The notes beneath the pieces are model-generated. The model searched no databases and had not been told where the DNA came from. It saw nothing but the letters and a program-made list of their open reading frames with translations. From NCBI GenBank assembly GCA_030998015.1, contig JARWMV010000243.1, positions 1 through 64,000 of the forward strand: DNA of 64,000 nt. The letters are read 5' to 3'. The DNA is from Ceratorhiza oryzae-sativae. Taxonomy: Eukaryota; Basidiomycota; Agaricomycetes; Cantharellales; Ceratobasidiaceae. This document shows, piece after piece, positions 10,253 to 22,080 of the stretch; the first letter of the stretch is position 1; each line of letters opens with the position of its first letter. Both the position numbers and the translations under genes were made by a program.

Positions 10253-11310
10253 GCGGTTTTTCTTGTGCACGTGTAATATGCTGGCCCTCATTGTTATCTA
10301 TTGATATGTTCTAACTGCCTAGCGAGAGTCGGGCGCATGCAAGCGCAGGCGGGGGAAAGCGAGAACGCTACGAAATGAAGCGAGCACCGCGAAATGAAAC
10401 GAGGAGCGGGCGCCCCGATCGTCGATCGACATAATCGACCCCAAGGGCCCTCGCGCACGTGGAGTACTCTTCATCACGACGAGGCCTGCCTGAGTCGGGT
10501 GGCAGGCTTGCGGGGCCCGGCCTGTGACGATTTGGGAGCCCGGCAAGCATGCTGCGCCGGACTGCGATCAGGCCGGAACGTCCGTCCCCGGGTCGGGATA
10601 GGAGCTCGGGTGTGGCAAATTACGAGCCTAGCGGCCGAATTCACCTGGTGCCGGTCGAGCTCTCACGAGCACTCGCGAGCCCTCGCGATGGGGACTTTGA
10701 TTTCGGTGCGCTCGGCCAGCTCGGCCAGCTCTCGAGCGCTCGTCAGTGCTGGCCCGTCTTCCTAAAGTGCTCCAATTGCAGAAGCAACGTCCACCATGTC
10801 GAGACGGGGCTGTGTTCATGCAAGAGGCAACGCTCATCGATATTTGTCAGCACACCCAAGAGACAGCGCCTCGTTGCATTCAGCTGGACCACCACACCCT
10901 AACCACTTGCTATCGCACATTTGCCCCCAACATGACAACTCAGAATTCCAACAGGCCTCCAGAGGCCTTGAGATATCGCATTCAAGGTATTCACTGGTCC
11001 TTGTCTTCGCTCCCTGCCCAGCTCACCCTCCTCGTCTAGACATCAAACTACAACCGACGCTTTCCAAATACGACATGAGCCTCAAGATCCTGGCTGATGG
11101 CAGCCAGAAGCACCTTTCGTCTATAATAGCATCGGGAAGTGTACTACACTGGAGCAGCCCCATCCATATGTGAACCCGCAATTCATATCTCGTTATATCG
11201 CGCTGACGCTCGTTCTCGATTCGCAGTGACGTTCACGTCGCTTCCCAAATCGAAATTCGCGCATACGAGCATCATTCTTTGGGTCGCAAGTCGCGCATCA
11301 CTGGTCTGTA
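10253..11310. other. Intergenic region upstream of the NLR gene
   Basis: GC-rich in its first half (about 10320-10780), where overlapping short frames on both strands reflect base composition rather than coding. No domain, tRNA or repeat was recognised. It presumably contains the promoter of the NLR gene and possibly undetected 5' exons. Confidence 0.4.
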
Positions 11311-11445
11311 ATGTATCACGTCACGGAACTCGACGCGTCTCTCGTCATTAATCGCGGTAGGTGTTGTTACTGGCTCCTTCGATTGCCTCGGTCGCTCGTG
11401 AGTGATGTTGGCTCGGTAGATTGTGGTCAACAAGGCGCCTCAATA

Positions 11446-14400
11446 ATGATCATCCACCCTGTTCCTGAACCCGTGAGTGGTGCATCATTGATGGCGACCA
11501 TACTCACTCGCAATTGAATCGCAGAACGAAGATATCGCGGCAAGGGTATTATCAAATGCGGCTGCAATAGACCGCCAGAAACGCCTACTGCAGAATCTCG
11601 GCCCAGCCAGGAACGTCATAAAAGCCGTTCTAGAGTTTGGAGGTGCAATGGCTGAAGTGAGTCCATACCACGGCCGAGAACACGAACAAGCGCTGAGCGT
11701 CCATCAGCTCGATCCTCGTGCAAAGGCTATATTCGCTGCGTTTAATATGGCGTGGGGGGTATGTGATCCGTTTTGACTGCTGTCACAATAACTCTCGGAT
11801 TGACAATCATACATCGAGTATAGAAACTAGAGGAGCAAGAAAAGTGTGACGAATGCGTAGCGACCCTGGTCAACGCACTTACCGGTGTCCTCCCCACCGC
11901 CAATGCTGTGAAGGAAGCTGCAAGGCTGCCCCAGCTTCGTCAAACCATTGAAGATCTATGGAAAATCATCGAGGATGCCTCGGAGTTCGTAATTGAGTAC
12001 AAGTCTACAGGCGGACCCAGTGAGAAATGCTTGCTTCACTTCTCCGTTAGTGCTGAAGGCCTCCTCGACAGTTTCCACGTGGAGAACATTTACTGGCTTT
12101 ACTGCACAAGATAATGTCGATCAGATGCTGAACAGGTTACGGGACCTAAAGGAGAAATTCGACCGAGGTGTGAGCGTCCAAGCACTCTTGATTTTGGACG
12201 AGGGTGGTGAGTACAGCGTAAGATCGCATTGCCTGCTACGTTACTCACCCACACAATAAAGTTCGAAGCGTATTGCTCGAGAAGCTGAAACCCATAGGCA
12301 AGGCGCGGTACGACTCAAAACGCGCCTGCCTGTCTGGTACTCGCACAGGATAATTCAAGAGATAATTACCTGGGCTGGACGTCCCACAGAGTCCAATAAC
12401 GTGGGAGAAAGCAGATTGATGTGGGTGCATGGCCAGGCTGGCCTCGGAAAAAGTGCTATTGCGATCTCTGTCTGTCAAATTCTAGACAACTCCGGCTCTC
12501 TTGCAGCTAGTTACTTCTGTAAGCGTGACGACCCAAAACGCCGCAGCCCTGAGCGAATTCTCGCAACCATAATATACAGCTTGGCTATCGTTCACCCTAC
12601 ATATGGAGTTGCTCTCCAGAAGGCGCTAGAGGCAGACCTGATACTCTCCGACTCACCAATGCAGATGCAGTTTGAAAAATTGGTCCAAGGGGTAATTGAA
12701 TCGCAGGAGCTAGTATACGCGGGTCCCCAAAAAGTTATCGTAGTGGATGCATTCGACGAAGTCGAATCTACCGACGAGCGTCGACAGCTCCTGGAATATC
12801 TAGAGGTCCTATCGGGAATGTTATCCTGGCTGAAGATCATTGTTACTAGCCGACCCGACTCCGATATCAAGGGATTCTTCGAGAGTGGCCACGGAAAAAA
12901 CTTCACGATTTGCAATGTGTTTGAACACAACGCCTCCGATGATATCCGGGTGTATGTCAAGCACGAGCTCGATCAAAAACCATCTCGATCAAAGCTACTA
13001 CCAAAAGATGCAGCTCAAAGCATTGTTACAAAGTCCTCGGGGCTTTTCATTTGGGCCCGCACTGCGTGCGAGCTGGTACTATATGATGACGACCCGCCCA
13101 AAGCCTTGGACGACGTCTTGAATAGCACGATGACTGGGCAGTCGTCCCAAGCGCTTGACGACTTATACACGATGGCTATCAAGGCAAGCAAAGATCGGAG
13201 ACAAAGGGCGGATAAGGCAACGGAAGCCGTGCGAAAATGCTTGGGAGCTATCATTGTATGCTCCACTCGTACACCCCTGTCCATCAAGGCGTTGAGCAAG
13301 CTCTACGGGCACCAAATGAGCGAGAACGTCTTGCAATCGGTAGTCGATCGTTTAGGTTCCGTACTCTACGTCGACCACGGTTTAGGGGATGCCATTCGTG
13401 TGTATCATGCCTCTTTTGCAGATTATATGCTGGATCCGGCGAGATCCGGGGAGTATGCCGTAGACCAAAGCGAGCTAAACTTGCACTTCGCGGCTCGCGG
13501 TTTGTCTATTATGATGAATGAGCTCAAGTTTAATATCTGCGGACTTGAAACATCGTACAAGCGCAACGATGAGGTGGGGGATCTGAAGCAACGCATAGAT
13601 GAAAACATCCAACCTCACTTGAGATACTCCTGCACGTATTGGACAGACCACCTAGCTAGTTGCGTGGAGGATCAAAACAGGGGGCTTCGTGAAGGAATAA
13701 AGAGATTCTTTTCTGGGGCTACTGTGCTGTACTGGATAGAGGTCCTGAGTTTGCTCATGCGGCTGAATGTCGTGTCACCAAGTATACAAACCTTGCAATC
13801 CTACCTTACGGTGCGCGAACATGCATGGAGCCCTATAGAGGCCCCAGAGAATTGATACGATACTGATGAGTTCATTCCTCTGTAGGACAAAGATACAGAG
13901 ATTTACAAGCTATTGAAGGATGTTGAGCGCTTCGTACGAGCATTCTCTATTCCTATCAGAGAAAGTACACCGCACTTGTACACATCAGCGCTGGCCTTTT
14001 TACCATCCGATTCCTTGCTCGGGGTTGTGAAAGAGAAGCAGTTCTTAAACACGATCCGGGTGATAAGAGGCATGTCACAGCAGTGGGCGCCATGGTCGCA
14101 ACTTATACCTCATGGAATCTCGGTTCTGTGTGTGGCATACTCGCCTGATGGTCGTCACATCGTCTCTGGCTCATCTGACAACACAGTGCGAGTGTGGGAT
14201 GCGCATACAGGTGCTGCAGTTGGTCAACCACTTGCTGGTCACTCAGGCTGGGTCAACTCTGTCGCATACTCGCCTGATGGTCGTCACATCGTCTCTGGCT
14301 CAAGAGACAACACAGTGCGAGTGTGGGATGCGCATACAGGTGCTGCGGTTGGTCAACCACTTGCTGGTCACTCAGAATCGGTCAACTCTGTCGCATACTC

Positions 14401-16264
14401 GCCTGATGGTCGTCACATCATCTCTGGCTCAAGAGACAACACAGTGCGAGTGTGGGATGCGCATACAGGTGCTGCAGTTGGTCAACCACTTGCTGGTCAC
14501 TCACGCTGGGTCAACTCTGTCGCATACTCGCCTGATGGTCGTCACATCGTCTCTGGCTCATCTGACAACACAGTGCGAGTGTGGGATGCGCATACAGGTG
14601 CTGCAGTTGGTCAACCACTTGCTGGTCACTCAGGCTGGGTCAACTCTGTCGCATACTCGCCTGATGGTCGTCACATCGTCTCTGGCTCATTTGACAACAC
14701 AGTGCGAGTGTGGGATGCGCATACAGGTGCTGCAGTTGGTCAACCACTTGCTGGTCACTCAGAATCGGTCAACTCTGTCGCATACTCGCCTGATGGTCGT
14801 CACATCGTCTCTGGCTCATTTGACAACACAGTGCGAGTGTGGGATGCGCATACAGGTGCTGCAGTTGGTCAACCACTTGCTGGTCACTCAGGATCGGTCA
14901 ACTCTGTCGCATACTCGCCTGATGGTCGTCACATCGTCTCTGGCTCATCTGACAACACAGTGCGAGTGTGGGATGCGCATACAGGTGCTGCAGTTGGTCA
15001 ACCACTTGCTGGTCACTCAAGCTGGGTCAACTCTGTCGCATACTCGCCTGATGGTCGTCACATCGTCTCTGGCTCATTTGACAACACAGTGCGAGTGTGG
15101 GATGCGCATACAGGTGCTGCAGTTGGTCAACCACTTGCTGGTCACTCAGGCTGGGCCAACTCTGTCGCATACTCGCCTGATGGTCGTCACATCGTCTCTG
15201 GCTCAAGAGACAACACAGTGCGAGTGTGGGATGCGCATACAGGTGCTGCAGTTGGTCAACCACTTGCTGGTCACTCAGGCTGGGTCAACTCTGTCGCATA
15301 CTCGCCTGATGGTCGTCACATCGTCTCTGGCTCATTTGACAACACAGTGCGAGTGTGGGATGCGCATACAGGTGCTGCAGTTGGTCAACCACTTGCTGGT
15401 CACTCAGGCTGGGTCAACTCTGTCGCATACTCGCCTGATGGTCGTCACATCGTCTCTGGCTCATTTGACAACACAGTGCAAGTGTGGGATGCGCATACAG
15501 GTGCTGCAGTTGGTCAACCACTTGCTGGTCACTCAGGCTGGGTCAACTCTGTCGCATACTCGCCTGATGGTCGTCACATCGTCTCTGGCTCATCTGACAA
15601 CACAGTGCGAGTGTGGGATGCGCATACAGGTGCTGCAGTTGGTCAACCACTTGCTGGTCACTCAGGCTGGGTCAACTCTGTCGCATACTCGCCTGATGGT
15701 CGTCACATCGTCTCTGGCTCATTTGACAACACAGTGCGAGTTTGGGATGCGCATACAGGTGCTGCAGTTGGTCAATCACTTGCTGGTCACTCAGACTGGG
15801 TCAACTCTGTTGCAGACTCGCCTGATGGTTGTCACACTGTCCCTGGTTCAGATGACAACACAATCCGAGTACAGGATATCAGCCACTTGCATGGTTCTCC
15901 TACCAGGCAATATGTTTACCATAGTCCTCCCACAGATGCTGTTTCGGCTGGACACAACATTACCCAAGGCATCTCAGCCCCTTTGACTACAATTTACCAT
16001 AATACAATCTCCGTAGTCCCCCTTCATCAAAATGTTTCTCACTTGAGTCAACTTTTCCGATCAGATGGATGGGTCTCCGTATCACCTGGCAAACTTCTTT
16101 TCTGGTTACCCCCCGAGTATCAACGACCCATACATGATGATTCAGTGCTTGTCATTTCTTCTAACGCTGCAGATCACCCTGTGTGGCTCGATATGTCGCA
16201 ATTCAAACATGGTATTGGATGGGGCAACGTGTACGTGGCTACTGAGGGAATTAGTGCACAATAG
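11446..16264 (+). CDS. NACHT-WD40 NLR-type protein
   Basis: Signal-transducing NTPase of the fungal NLR-like class, thought to act in non-self recognition and regulated cell death (family knowledge). Supported exons: ...11472, 11525-11656, 11708-11758, 11824-12019, 12072-12206, about 12262 or 12282 to 13810, and 13886-16264. The N-terminal helical region (CDECVATLVNALTGVLPTAN; IEDLWKIIEDASEFVIEYKS) resembles MLKL/RPW8-like four-helix domains (inference). The NACHT domain has P-loop GQAGLGKSAIA and Walker B KVIVVDAFDEVE. After a 75-bp phase-0 intron comes a linker and 14 WD40 units of 43 residues (14123 to about 15880), then a conserved tail (LLFWLPPEY). The start ATG at 11446 is a choice; the frame is open upstream to 11311. 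The 12207 donor does not join the obvious AG at 12261 in phase, so that junction is unresolved. Otherwise the gene looks intact. Confidence 0.85.
14123..15799 (+). repeat. Array of 13 near-identical 129-bp WD40 units
   Basis: Thirteen tandem 129-bp units each encode a 43-residue WD40 repeat (VNSVAYSPDGRHIVSG... ending AGHSGW). The first has a variant opening (VLCVAYSPDG). A degenerate 14th unit follows (15800 to about 15880). Fourteen units would make two seven-bladed propellers. Apart from isolated changes (I in unit 3, A before unit 9, Q in unit 11), differences fall at two places: residue 18 (S, R or F) and residues 41-43 (SGW, SES, SRW, SGS, SSW, SDW). Silent differences are very few. This indicates recent amplification or gene conversion with change focused on few codons. 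Confidence 0.95.
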
Positions 16265-16854
16265 GAAATCTTTCATTTCGCAAGAATCCTTTCCAATATT
16301 CCGCTGCTCATTTGTTCGCAATGGCTGGCCAAGTGCCCATCGAAATCTAATCTACCGAAAGATCTCCTCACTTTATGCTATTGAGAATTATGCGATGCGG
16401 TAATAGTAGACCGATCGCCACTCAATGTAATAATGCTTCAAAGCGCTTAGGAAGGTAAGATGTAAGAGTAGATTATAGTAGTATAGGAGCGACACAAGAG
16501 TGGTTGTGTATATCTCTGTATAAAAAAAGCCTCCTAAAACCTCGGATGAAATAGAGTTAGTATTATTACTAGCTTCTACCTAGGTGTGTGGGTTATCTGG
16601 TGTGCAATGTACAATATTAAAGGATGATATGTTGGTACGAATATATAGACCGTTTTCGGTACGGTATTTGCTGGGTTGCATGTGTCACTTTTGGTCGACT
16701 CTGGTACGTTCCATACGGGCTTACTCCCCATGTGATTCATTCGGCTTGCGTTGAGGGTATTTAAGTATAATAACGACACTCTTATTCGGTATGTAATGTA
16801 AATGCTTTTTAGCCTGATTACTACCAAATCTACCACCTGGGACTTGCCTTTGGC
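16265..16854. other. Intergenic region downstream of the NLR gene
   Basis: 590 bp with no recognised gene; it presumably contains the NLR 3' UTR and terminator. It ends at the TA target site of DNA transposon copy A. Confidence 0.45.
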
Positions 16855-16856
16855 TA

Positions 16857-17140
16857 AAGTAGACGACAAGCGAAGTCATCCAACGCCAGTCAGGGTGAGA
16901 ATCAAGGGTTTTGTTGTGGGTTATTCGGCGACAAACACGCATGTAACTCCCGAACGGCGTCGAATATCGAGGAACGGCTCGCAACATTTTGTAGATAATT
17001 TGTAAAAGAATCGTATTATCATACAGTAGCTACTTTATCTAGCACATCTAGAGGCGAGTTTCCAAAGTACGGCCTTGCGGGGGCGACAGCTGCTTGACAG
17101 ACAGCGGTGGGACCAACCAGCCGCAGGTACCCGGGGTCCT
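16857..17140. repeat. Left TIR of transposon copy A
   Basis: 284 bp, from AAGTAGACGACAAGCGAAG to GGGGTCCT. It is inverted relative to 19903-20186 and keeps more CpG than the right TIR. Confidence 0.88.
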
Positions 17141-17226
17141 TAACTGGGATGAGGCATGTCTAGCGCAACCAGAGCAGCTCTGCAAGGCAGGGAGGAGATA
17201 GACTCAATACAAGTCATCCAGGTCCC

Positions 17227-19579
17227 CTAATAATGCATCTGGTATGATTCTATGGCCACGGTATTTCTTTGCTGCCCAGGCAGCTTGGCTACCCGAGAGG
17301 CCATGACCATATGCATGAACAAATCGCTGAGAGCGAGCAGCAAATCTTGGGCGTGTTTAGATATGAATTGGGTGGACTGTGATAAAACATACCTTTGGAT
17401 TGATTCCAACTTGACTGAATCTAGTGCCCTGAGCATATTTTGTCTGAGATTGGCCTCTGAGCTTGATGAGGGCAAGTCTTGGTACACACGCTTTGCAGCG
17501 CCCCAGCATTGTTTGATTGGGTTGAGTTTGCAGTGATATTTTGGCAGGTAAATAACTGAAAACCCTTCAGCTGCAGCTTGCATCTGAAGGATTGATTTTT
17601 GTGCAAGGATATCTGGCTGGTTCATCATTGTACAACAGGCACAACAGCTGGTCAAGTTGGGCAGACACCCTTGCTTGTTTGCATTTGTCAATGTGCATAC
17701 AAGCTTGAGTTTTCGAGCATTAGGAACCCCCCTCTCCTCTAAGATTGATGCCATGCCCTTAAATGTGCCTTGAAGCTTTGTAACTGGATGATTCAAGGGG
17801 TAATAAAGCTGCTGGACTGTTCCGTCTGGCAGGATTGCAGGTGTGTAGTCAATCTTAGTTTTGTCTCCTAGTGGCCCTATCTCTTCTCCCTTACCCTTTT
17901 GAGATGGACCAAGTGTCATTCTGTTGACATTTGGGGCACTTTCAGGTAGTTTTGTATGGATAGTCGTGTTGCCAAAGACAAAGACATGGTCTTTGTCTGG
18001 GTACTGTTCCTTTACAATTGACATCACATGCAACAGTTGATCAACAACATTGGTTGTCCCAAACCAACCATTGCACTGTTTCCCTGCTCAAAATATAACC
18101 CTCGCATCGCTACTCATCATGAGATAACATTGCTTGACTGGATAGATAGTATGTACTTAGAACTTCCTTGTTCTGTTCCAGTTCCAGGTGATGCTGTCAG
18201 AGCAGCACTGGGAGACTCCAGTCTCAATCGCAGCCAGCCATAATCAGCAGAAATGAAATCAGCTACCATTAACAACACACCCTCCCCTTTTTTGTATATT
18301 CTGGCTGTTTCACTCTCATGAACCCATTGTGTAAGTCACTGATTGTGTGCATAAAACATTGACTCATTGTGAAACCATACCACAACAACTCACTCCCCCT
18401 CAGCAAGCTTTGGAGGTATTTCATTACCTTCAGAGTCCCAGCTTTGCATTTGCCACTCAAGCTCAATCCACTCAGGAACATAGTAATTTGTTCAATAGTC
18501 TTTCATGTCATCCTGTTTGTGTCTGTCAGCAAACTGACCATGACACTCTTTCATCCAGGTATATCCCATTCAGTGCATCCACCACTGGGCAGTGCGCAGT
18601 GACAGAGGCCCATCAATAAGGCATGAGAATCTCACTGCCCCATCTGTTCCAAAAAAGTCAATAATATCATGAGCTTGTATGTATTTTCCTTGGTCTCTAA
18701 GCCAATACTGTATTGCTGCTGATAGATCTTTGTCTTCTATGACAGACTTGCCCCAGGTGCTGTATATGTTTGTTGGAAGTTTGGAATCTTTTTGGTATGC
18801 CCAAATCCATGAACAAACTTGTTGTGCTGCCCAATCCCCTTGGCCAAATACAGCCACTGCCATTTGAGAGGCATCGATCAATTTCATCCCCTTTAGGGTG
18901 ATTAGATTCAGTGTCCCAGTCATGAACCATAGTTGTCTAAGCACTACATTGCCAAGTGTAGATACACACTGTGTTCTGTGCCCATGTAACAACAACTCAA
19001 TTATTTTGTTGAGCACGCTAACCATTACTTTAGCTTTGTTCTGGGGAATTGGTTTCTGATTTTTTTGTTCTCCTATACAGCAGTGAGTCAATTCAAGTTT
19101 ATATTGATAAAGAGGACAATAAACTCACTAGAATTAGCTGGATTATCATCATCCTGAAACTCTTGGGTGTCTACAGGAGGAAGGGCTGATGTCTCATCCC
19201 CCTCTGGCTCTACAAGGCTTGGGGGGTTCCAGTTATCTATTAGGTCTTCCTCATCATTGGGCAGGTCCTCTAGCACAATATTGTGTTCTAGTGGTGCATC
19301 AAGCACAAGGTCTTTTAGAGATTCTACAGCCTGGTTCAATTGCATATGTGTATGTTTGATTGGTGCCTCATTGTCCAATGTGAGTTTGCTTGATGAAGCA
19401 ACTGAGACATCCTCTCCTAAGTCAGAGTTTAGCTCTTGTTCTGCTTGCTTTTGCACTCCCTGTTTGATATTAGCATAATGAAAATCAACTGATAACGATG
19501 CCCTGCTATTAACCTGTTTTGGCATGAAGTTCTGTGTCTGTTGAAGTGCAGAATTTTTCTTTTGTGGCATTTCAAACAA
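17227..19579 (-). pseudogene. Transposase of copy A, catalytically dead
   Basis: Read on the minus strand, exon 1 (from MFEMPQKKNS at 19579) is an acidic, Ser-rich region. A GTGAGT donor and TATAG acceptor near 19140-19080 join it in phase to a helical domain, then the DDE core down to 17227. Compared with copy B, all three inferred catalytic acids are gone: WFHNES instead of WFHDES, VFGN instead of VFDN, and NPIKQCW instead of NPIEQCW. An in-frame stop follows AHNQ, and the frame changes after about 18570. The order matches fungal DDE transposases ending with HCELNFIEQCWG-like motifs (family knowledge). This copy is inactive but its TIRs may still be recognised. Confidence 0.85.
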
Positions 19580-19902
19580 ATGTGCTTGGCCTTACACACA
19601 GATTACAAGAGACTGGAAAAGAGGGGGGTATGGATAATAGATAAATTGTTAGTATTGTCACTGTATATGCTAAGTACAGAGTCCCCCTCTAAGAAGTTGA
19701 ACCAGTGAGACCATGTGGAATTAAAGTCACAATGGACCCCTAGGCAATATACAGGGAAACATAGGACAAGTGTGTGAAGATATGGAAGTATGTGCTGATA
19801 TATGCAGTATATGTTAGGTGTCTCAATTGTGGCATCTCAGACCAAGTGCCATATTCAACAAATTTGTCTTCCGACGACTCACTGGCCCACACTATTGTGA
19901 TC

Positions 19903-20186
19903 AGGACCCCAGGTACCTGCAGCTGGTCAGTCCCACTGCTGTCTGTCAAGCAGCTGTTGCCCCCTCAAGGCCGTATTTTGGAAACTTGCCTCTAGATGTG
20001 CTAGATACAGTAGCTACTGTATGGTAACACAATTCTTTTACAAATTATCTACAAAATGTTGCAAGCTGTTTTTCAATATTCAACACTGTTTGGGAGTTAC
20101 ATGCATGTTTGTCACCAAATAACCCACAACAAAACCCTTGATTCTCACCCTGACTGGTGTTGGATGACTTCGCTTGTGATCTACTT
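19903..20186. repeat. Right TIR of transposon copy A
   Basis: 284 bp, the inverse of 16857-17140 with scattered transitions, mostly at former CpG positions. It is followed by TA. Confidence 0.88.
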
Positions 20187-20188
20187 TA

Positions 20189-20637
20189 CCAGAAACTGGA
20201 GGTTATGGCAAAGCTGGTCAGCCATAAAGCAGTATGTTTAATACTCAAATGAAATCATGTGGGTAATCAGCATTGTGCAAACAATTGGTCTCATGCAGGT
20301 AAGTAGTACAAAATGCTGAATATATCATGCACAACCTATTTGGAGGCCAGTATGTACAAGCAGATACAAAATCATGTATCAGCCCAGGTCATTTTAAGAT
20401 AAACTTGCAGATAATAGAGACTTGGCCAAGGGATAACACAGAAAAGTCATGTAGAGCAGAAAAGTGATAATAATTCAAGCAAACAATTGGGACTGAGAAA
20501 ACTTTGTATCACTCACACACCTTTGTCATCACAGTTCGCATCAGCATCACTGTCACCATCACTGGCACCCTCTGCCTTGTGAAAGCTGTTATCACTCTTG
20601 CAGGCATCATTGGGCTGTTCCTGTTCCAGTGGCTTGC
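20189..20637. other. 450-bp spacer without recognised gene
   Basis: AT-rich sequence between transposon copy A and a gypsy LTR fragment. Nothing recognised. Confidence 0.45.
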
Positions 20638-20772
20638 TGTCGACGACAACAAGTCAGGTGATGAGGAAAATAGTAAGAAAAGAAAAGAACTTGTATTCGA
20701 CAAGAGGTCAAGTTCTTGAGGAGTCCTCTGCAAACTTGACCTGGTTTATATACATAGTACAAGCCACATCAT
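20638..20772. repeat. Truncated gypsy LTR fragment
   Basis: 135 bp matching positions 808-942 of the gypsy LTR (TGTCGACGAC... to CACATCAT), cut exactly where LTR-2 copy 2 begins. Differences from the intact LTR are mainly CpG to TpG/CpA (ACGAG to ATGAG, GCGAAC to GCAAAC), so this is an older copy. The rest of this LTR is not found on the far side of LTR-2. Confidence 0.85.
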
Positions 20773-22080
20773 TGTTACAGGTCAGGGTACACTTGAATAT
20801 CTAGAGCTTAAGCAAATGTAGATATGTTAGTATACACTAATCATACTCAATACTTCTTAGACTAGAGTAAGATGTCTCAAAGTAGTTGCAATGCAATCAA
20901 GTAACACTCAAGGTAGTCTTAATCTTTCACAGTGTAAACTGACTAATTTATAGGTATAAACAGCAAGACTACTATGGTCAGGTTCCCTTAGATATCTTAA
21001 ATGTAGTTCAGCCCTAGTTGCTTGGACTAACTGATACTAATCTTAATACTAGGCTTAAGCGATAGATTATAGGATAGATGGTGGGCTGCCTAATGCGTGT
21101 ACTTCCTCAGCTACAGGTACTTAGATTTCCTCTAATAGCTGGTACTTAATGTCACGCTCAATCAGGCAATATTGTATCCTTATATATCTCTGTATATAAG
21201 ATACAATGACTCAGACAGTATATAACTAATATGGTACTTTATTCCTCAGTACTAGTTATATAAGAAATCACACACAGACAAGAGAAATAGAAAGAGAAAA
21301 GAAACCAATAACCAGTCAGGGTTGAGTAGAGGAGGGAAGGTGGTCTGGAAGGGCCTCAGAGGAGGTCCTTTTATACCCTGAGGAGGGTATTCCAGAGCCA
21401 AATAGATACATGCATGCCAGTGCCATCATCAAAAGAGGGTACTGCTATACTTGGGGTACACCCTAGCCCAGTATAGGATATGAGAGTAAAGACAGGGTGT
21501 GGATTGAAGGCGTTGATGCATCTGAGACCTGCTATTGGCTTGTAGATCATATTATCATAGTATATACATGTAATGAACGGAGGCTACATCTCAGTGAGTC
21601 ATAAAGTGAGTCAGAGAAGCTCCTGGATCAATTTGGGAAGCTCTCCTGACTCACTGGAGTCATTAGATCTTGATTGATGGTCCAGTAAGATTCTAATGAT
21701 CTTCGGGCCATTCCGGCGCGAGGATCCGGTGGATCGCGACGATCTTCGGGCAGCAGATACTGCCGAAGATTAGCTATCGATAGAGCACAAGATCGCTTTG
21801 ATAGCGTAAGCGGTTGCTGAGATATGAGCGAAGCGATGTTGTAATCAATATCTCCTGATAAGAGGAAATATCGCAACCTCTGTATCTCTCTGAGATCTTA
21901 TTGTAAAAACTTAATAAAATATGCGTTGGAGAGCGGGAATTTTGTACTATTTAATAGAATGCTAAATAGTACAATTCAGAGCACATACAAATTCAAGTAT
22001 TTCACAATTTAATTACAGAGGCATCGCTTGAGGTTGGCAGAGCAGACTAAAATAATAGAAAATGTTAGTGATCCATAACA
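20773..22080. repeat. LTR-2 copy 2 (solo LTR)
   Basis: 1,308 bp from TGTTACAGGTCAGGG to GATCCATAACA, with a 5-bp inverted terminal TGTTA/TAACA. No internal retrotransposon region adjoins it. Flanking pentamers ATCAT and ACGAC do not match, so the target duplication is absent, probably because of recombination or deletion. It shows the uninterrupted form of the gypsy insertion site (about 21671). Confidence 0.88.

Larger units (their letters stand above)
16855..20188 (-). mobile_element. DDE DNA transposon, copy A
   Basis: A 3,330-bp element (16857-20186) flanked by TA on both sides (16855-16856, 20187-20188), with 284-bp terminal inverted repeats starting AAGTAGA. The TA duplication, long TIRs and an inferred DD(E) transposase with an HDES-type motif suggest a Tc1/mariner-like (IS630-related) superfamily member. 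Copy B at 26246-30879 is the same element in the opposite orientation. Minus its inserted LTR it is 3,326 bp, which confirms the boundaries. The right TIR has lost many CpG sites to TpG/CpA relative to the left. Confidence 0.88.

Noticed and set aside
10319..10902. Several overlapping 60-120 codon frames on both strands
   Set aside because: The region is GC-rich, so long frames arise by chance. No two frames could be spliced into a recognisable product.
14123..15799. Regularly spaced repeats that might suggest a CRISPR-like array
   Set aside because: Units are 129 bp, abut directly without unique spacers, encode WD40 repeats, and the genome is eukaryotic.
14112..15986. A 624-codon alternative open frame across the WD40 array
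   Set aside because: The 129-bp unit is divisible by three and lacks stops in this frame, so repetition alone keeps it open. It lacks any domain, and the WD40 frame explains the sequence.
16721..16987. Frames in the left TIR of transposon A that recur in the other TIRs
   Set aside because: They are TIR sequence read in frame. The same frames recur wherever the TIR does and are unrelated to the transposase.
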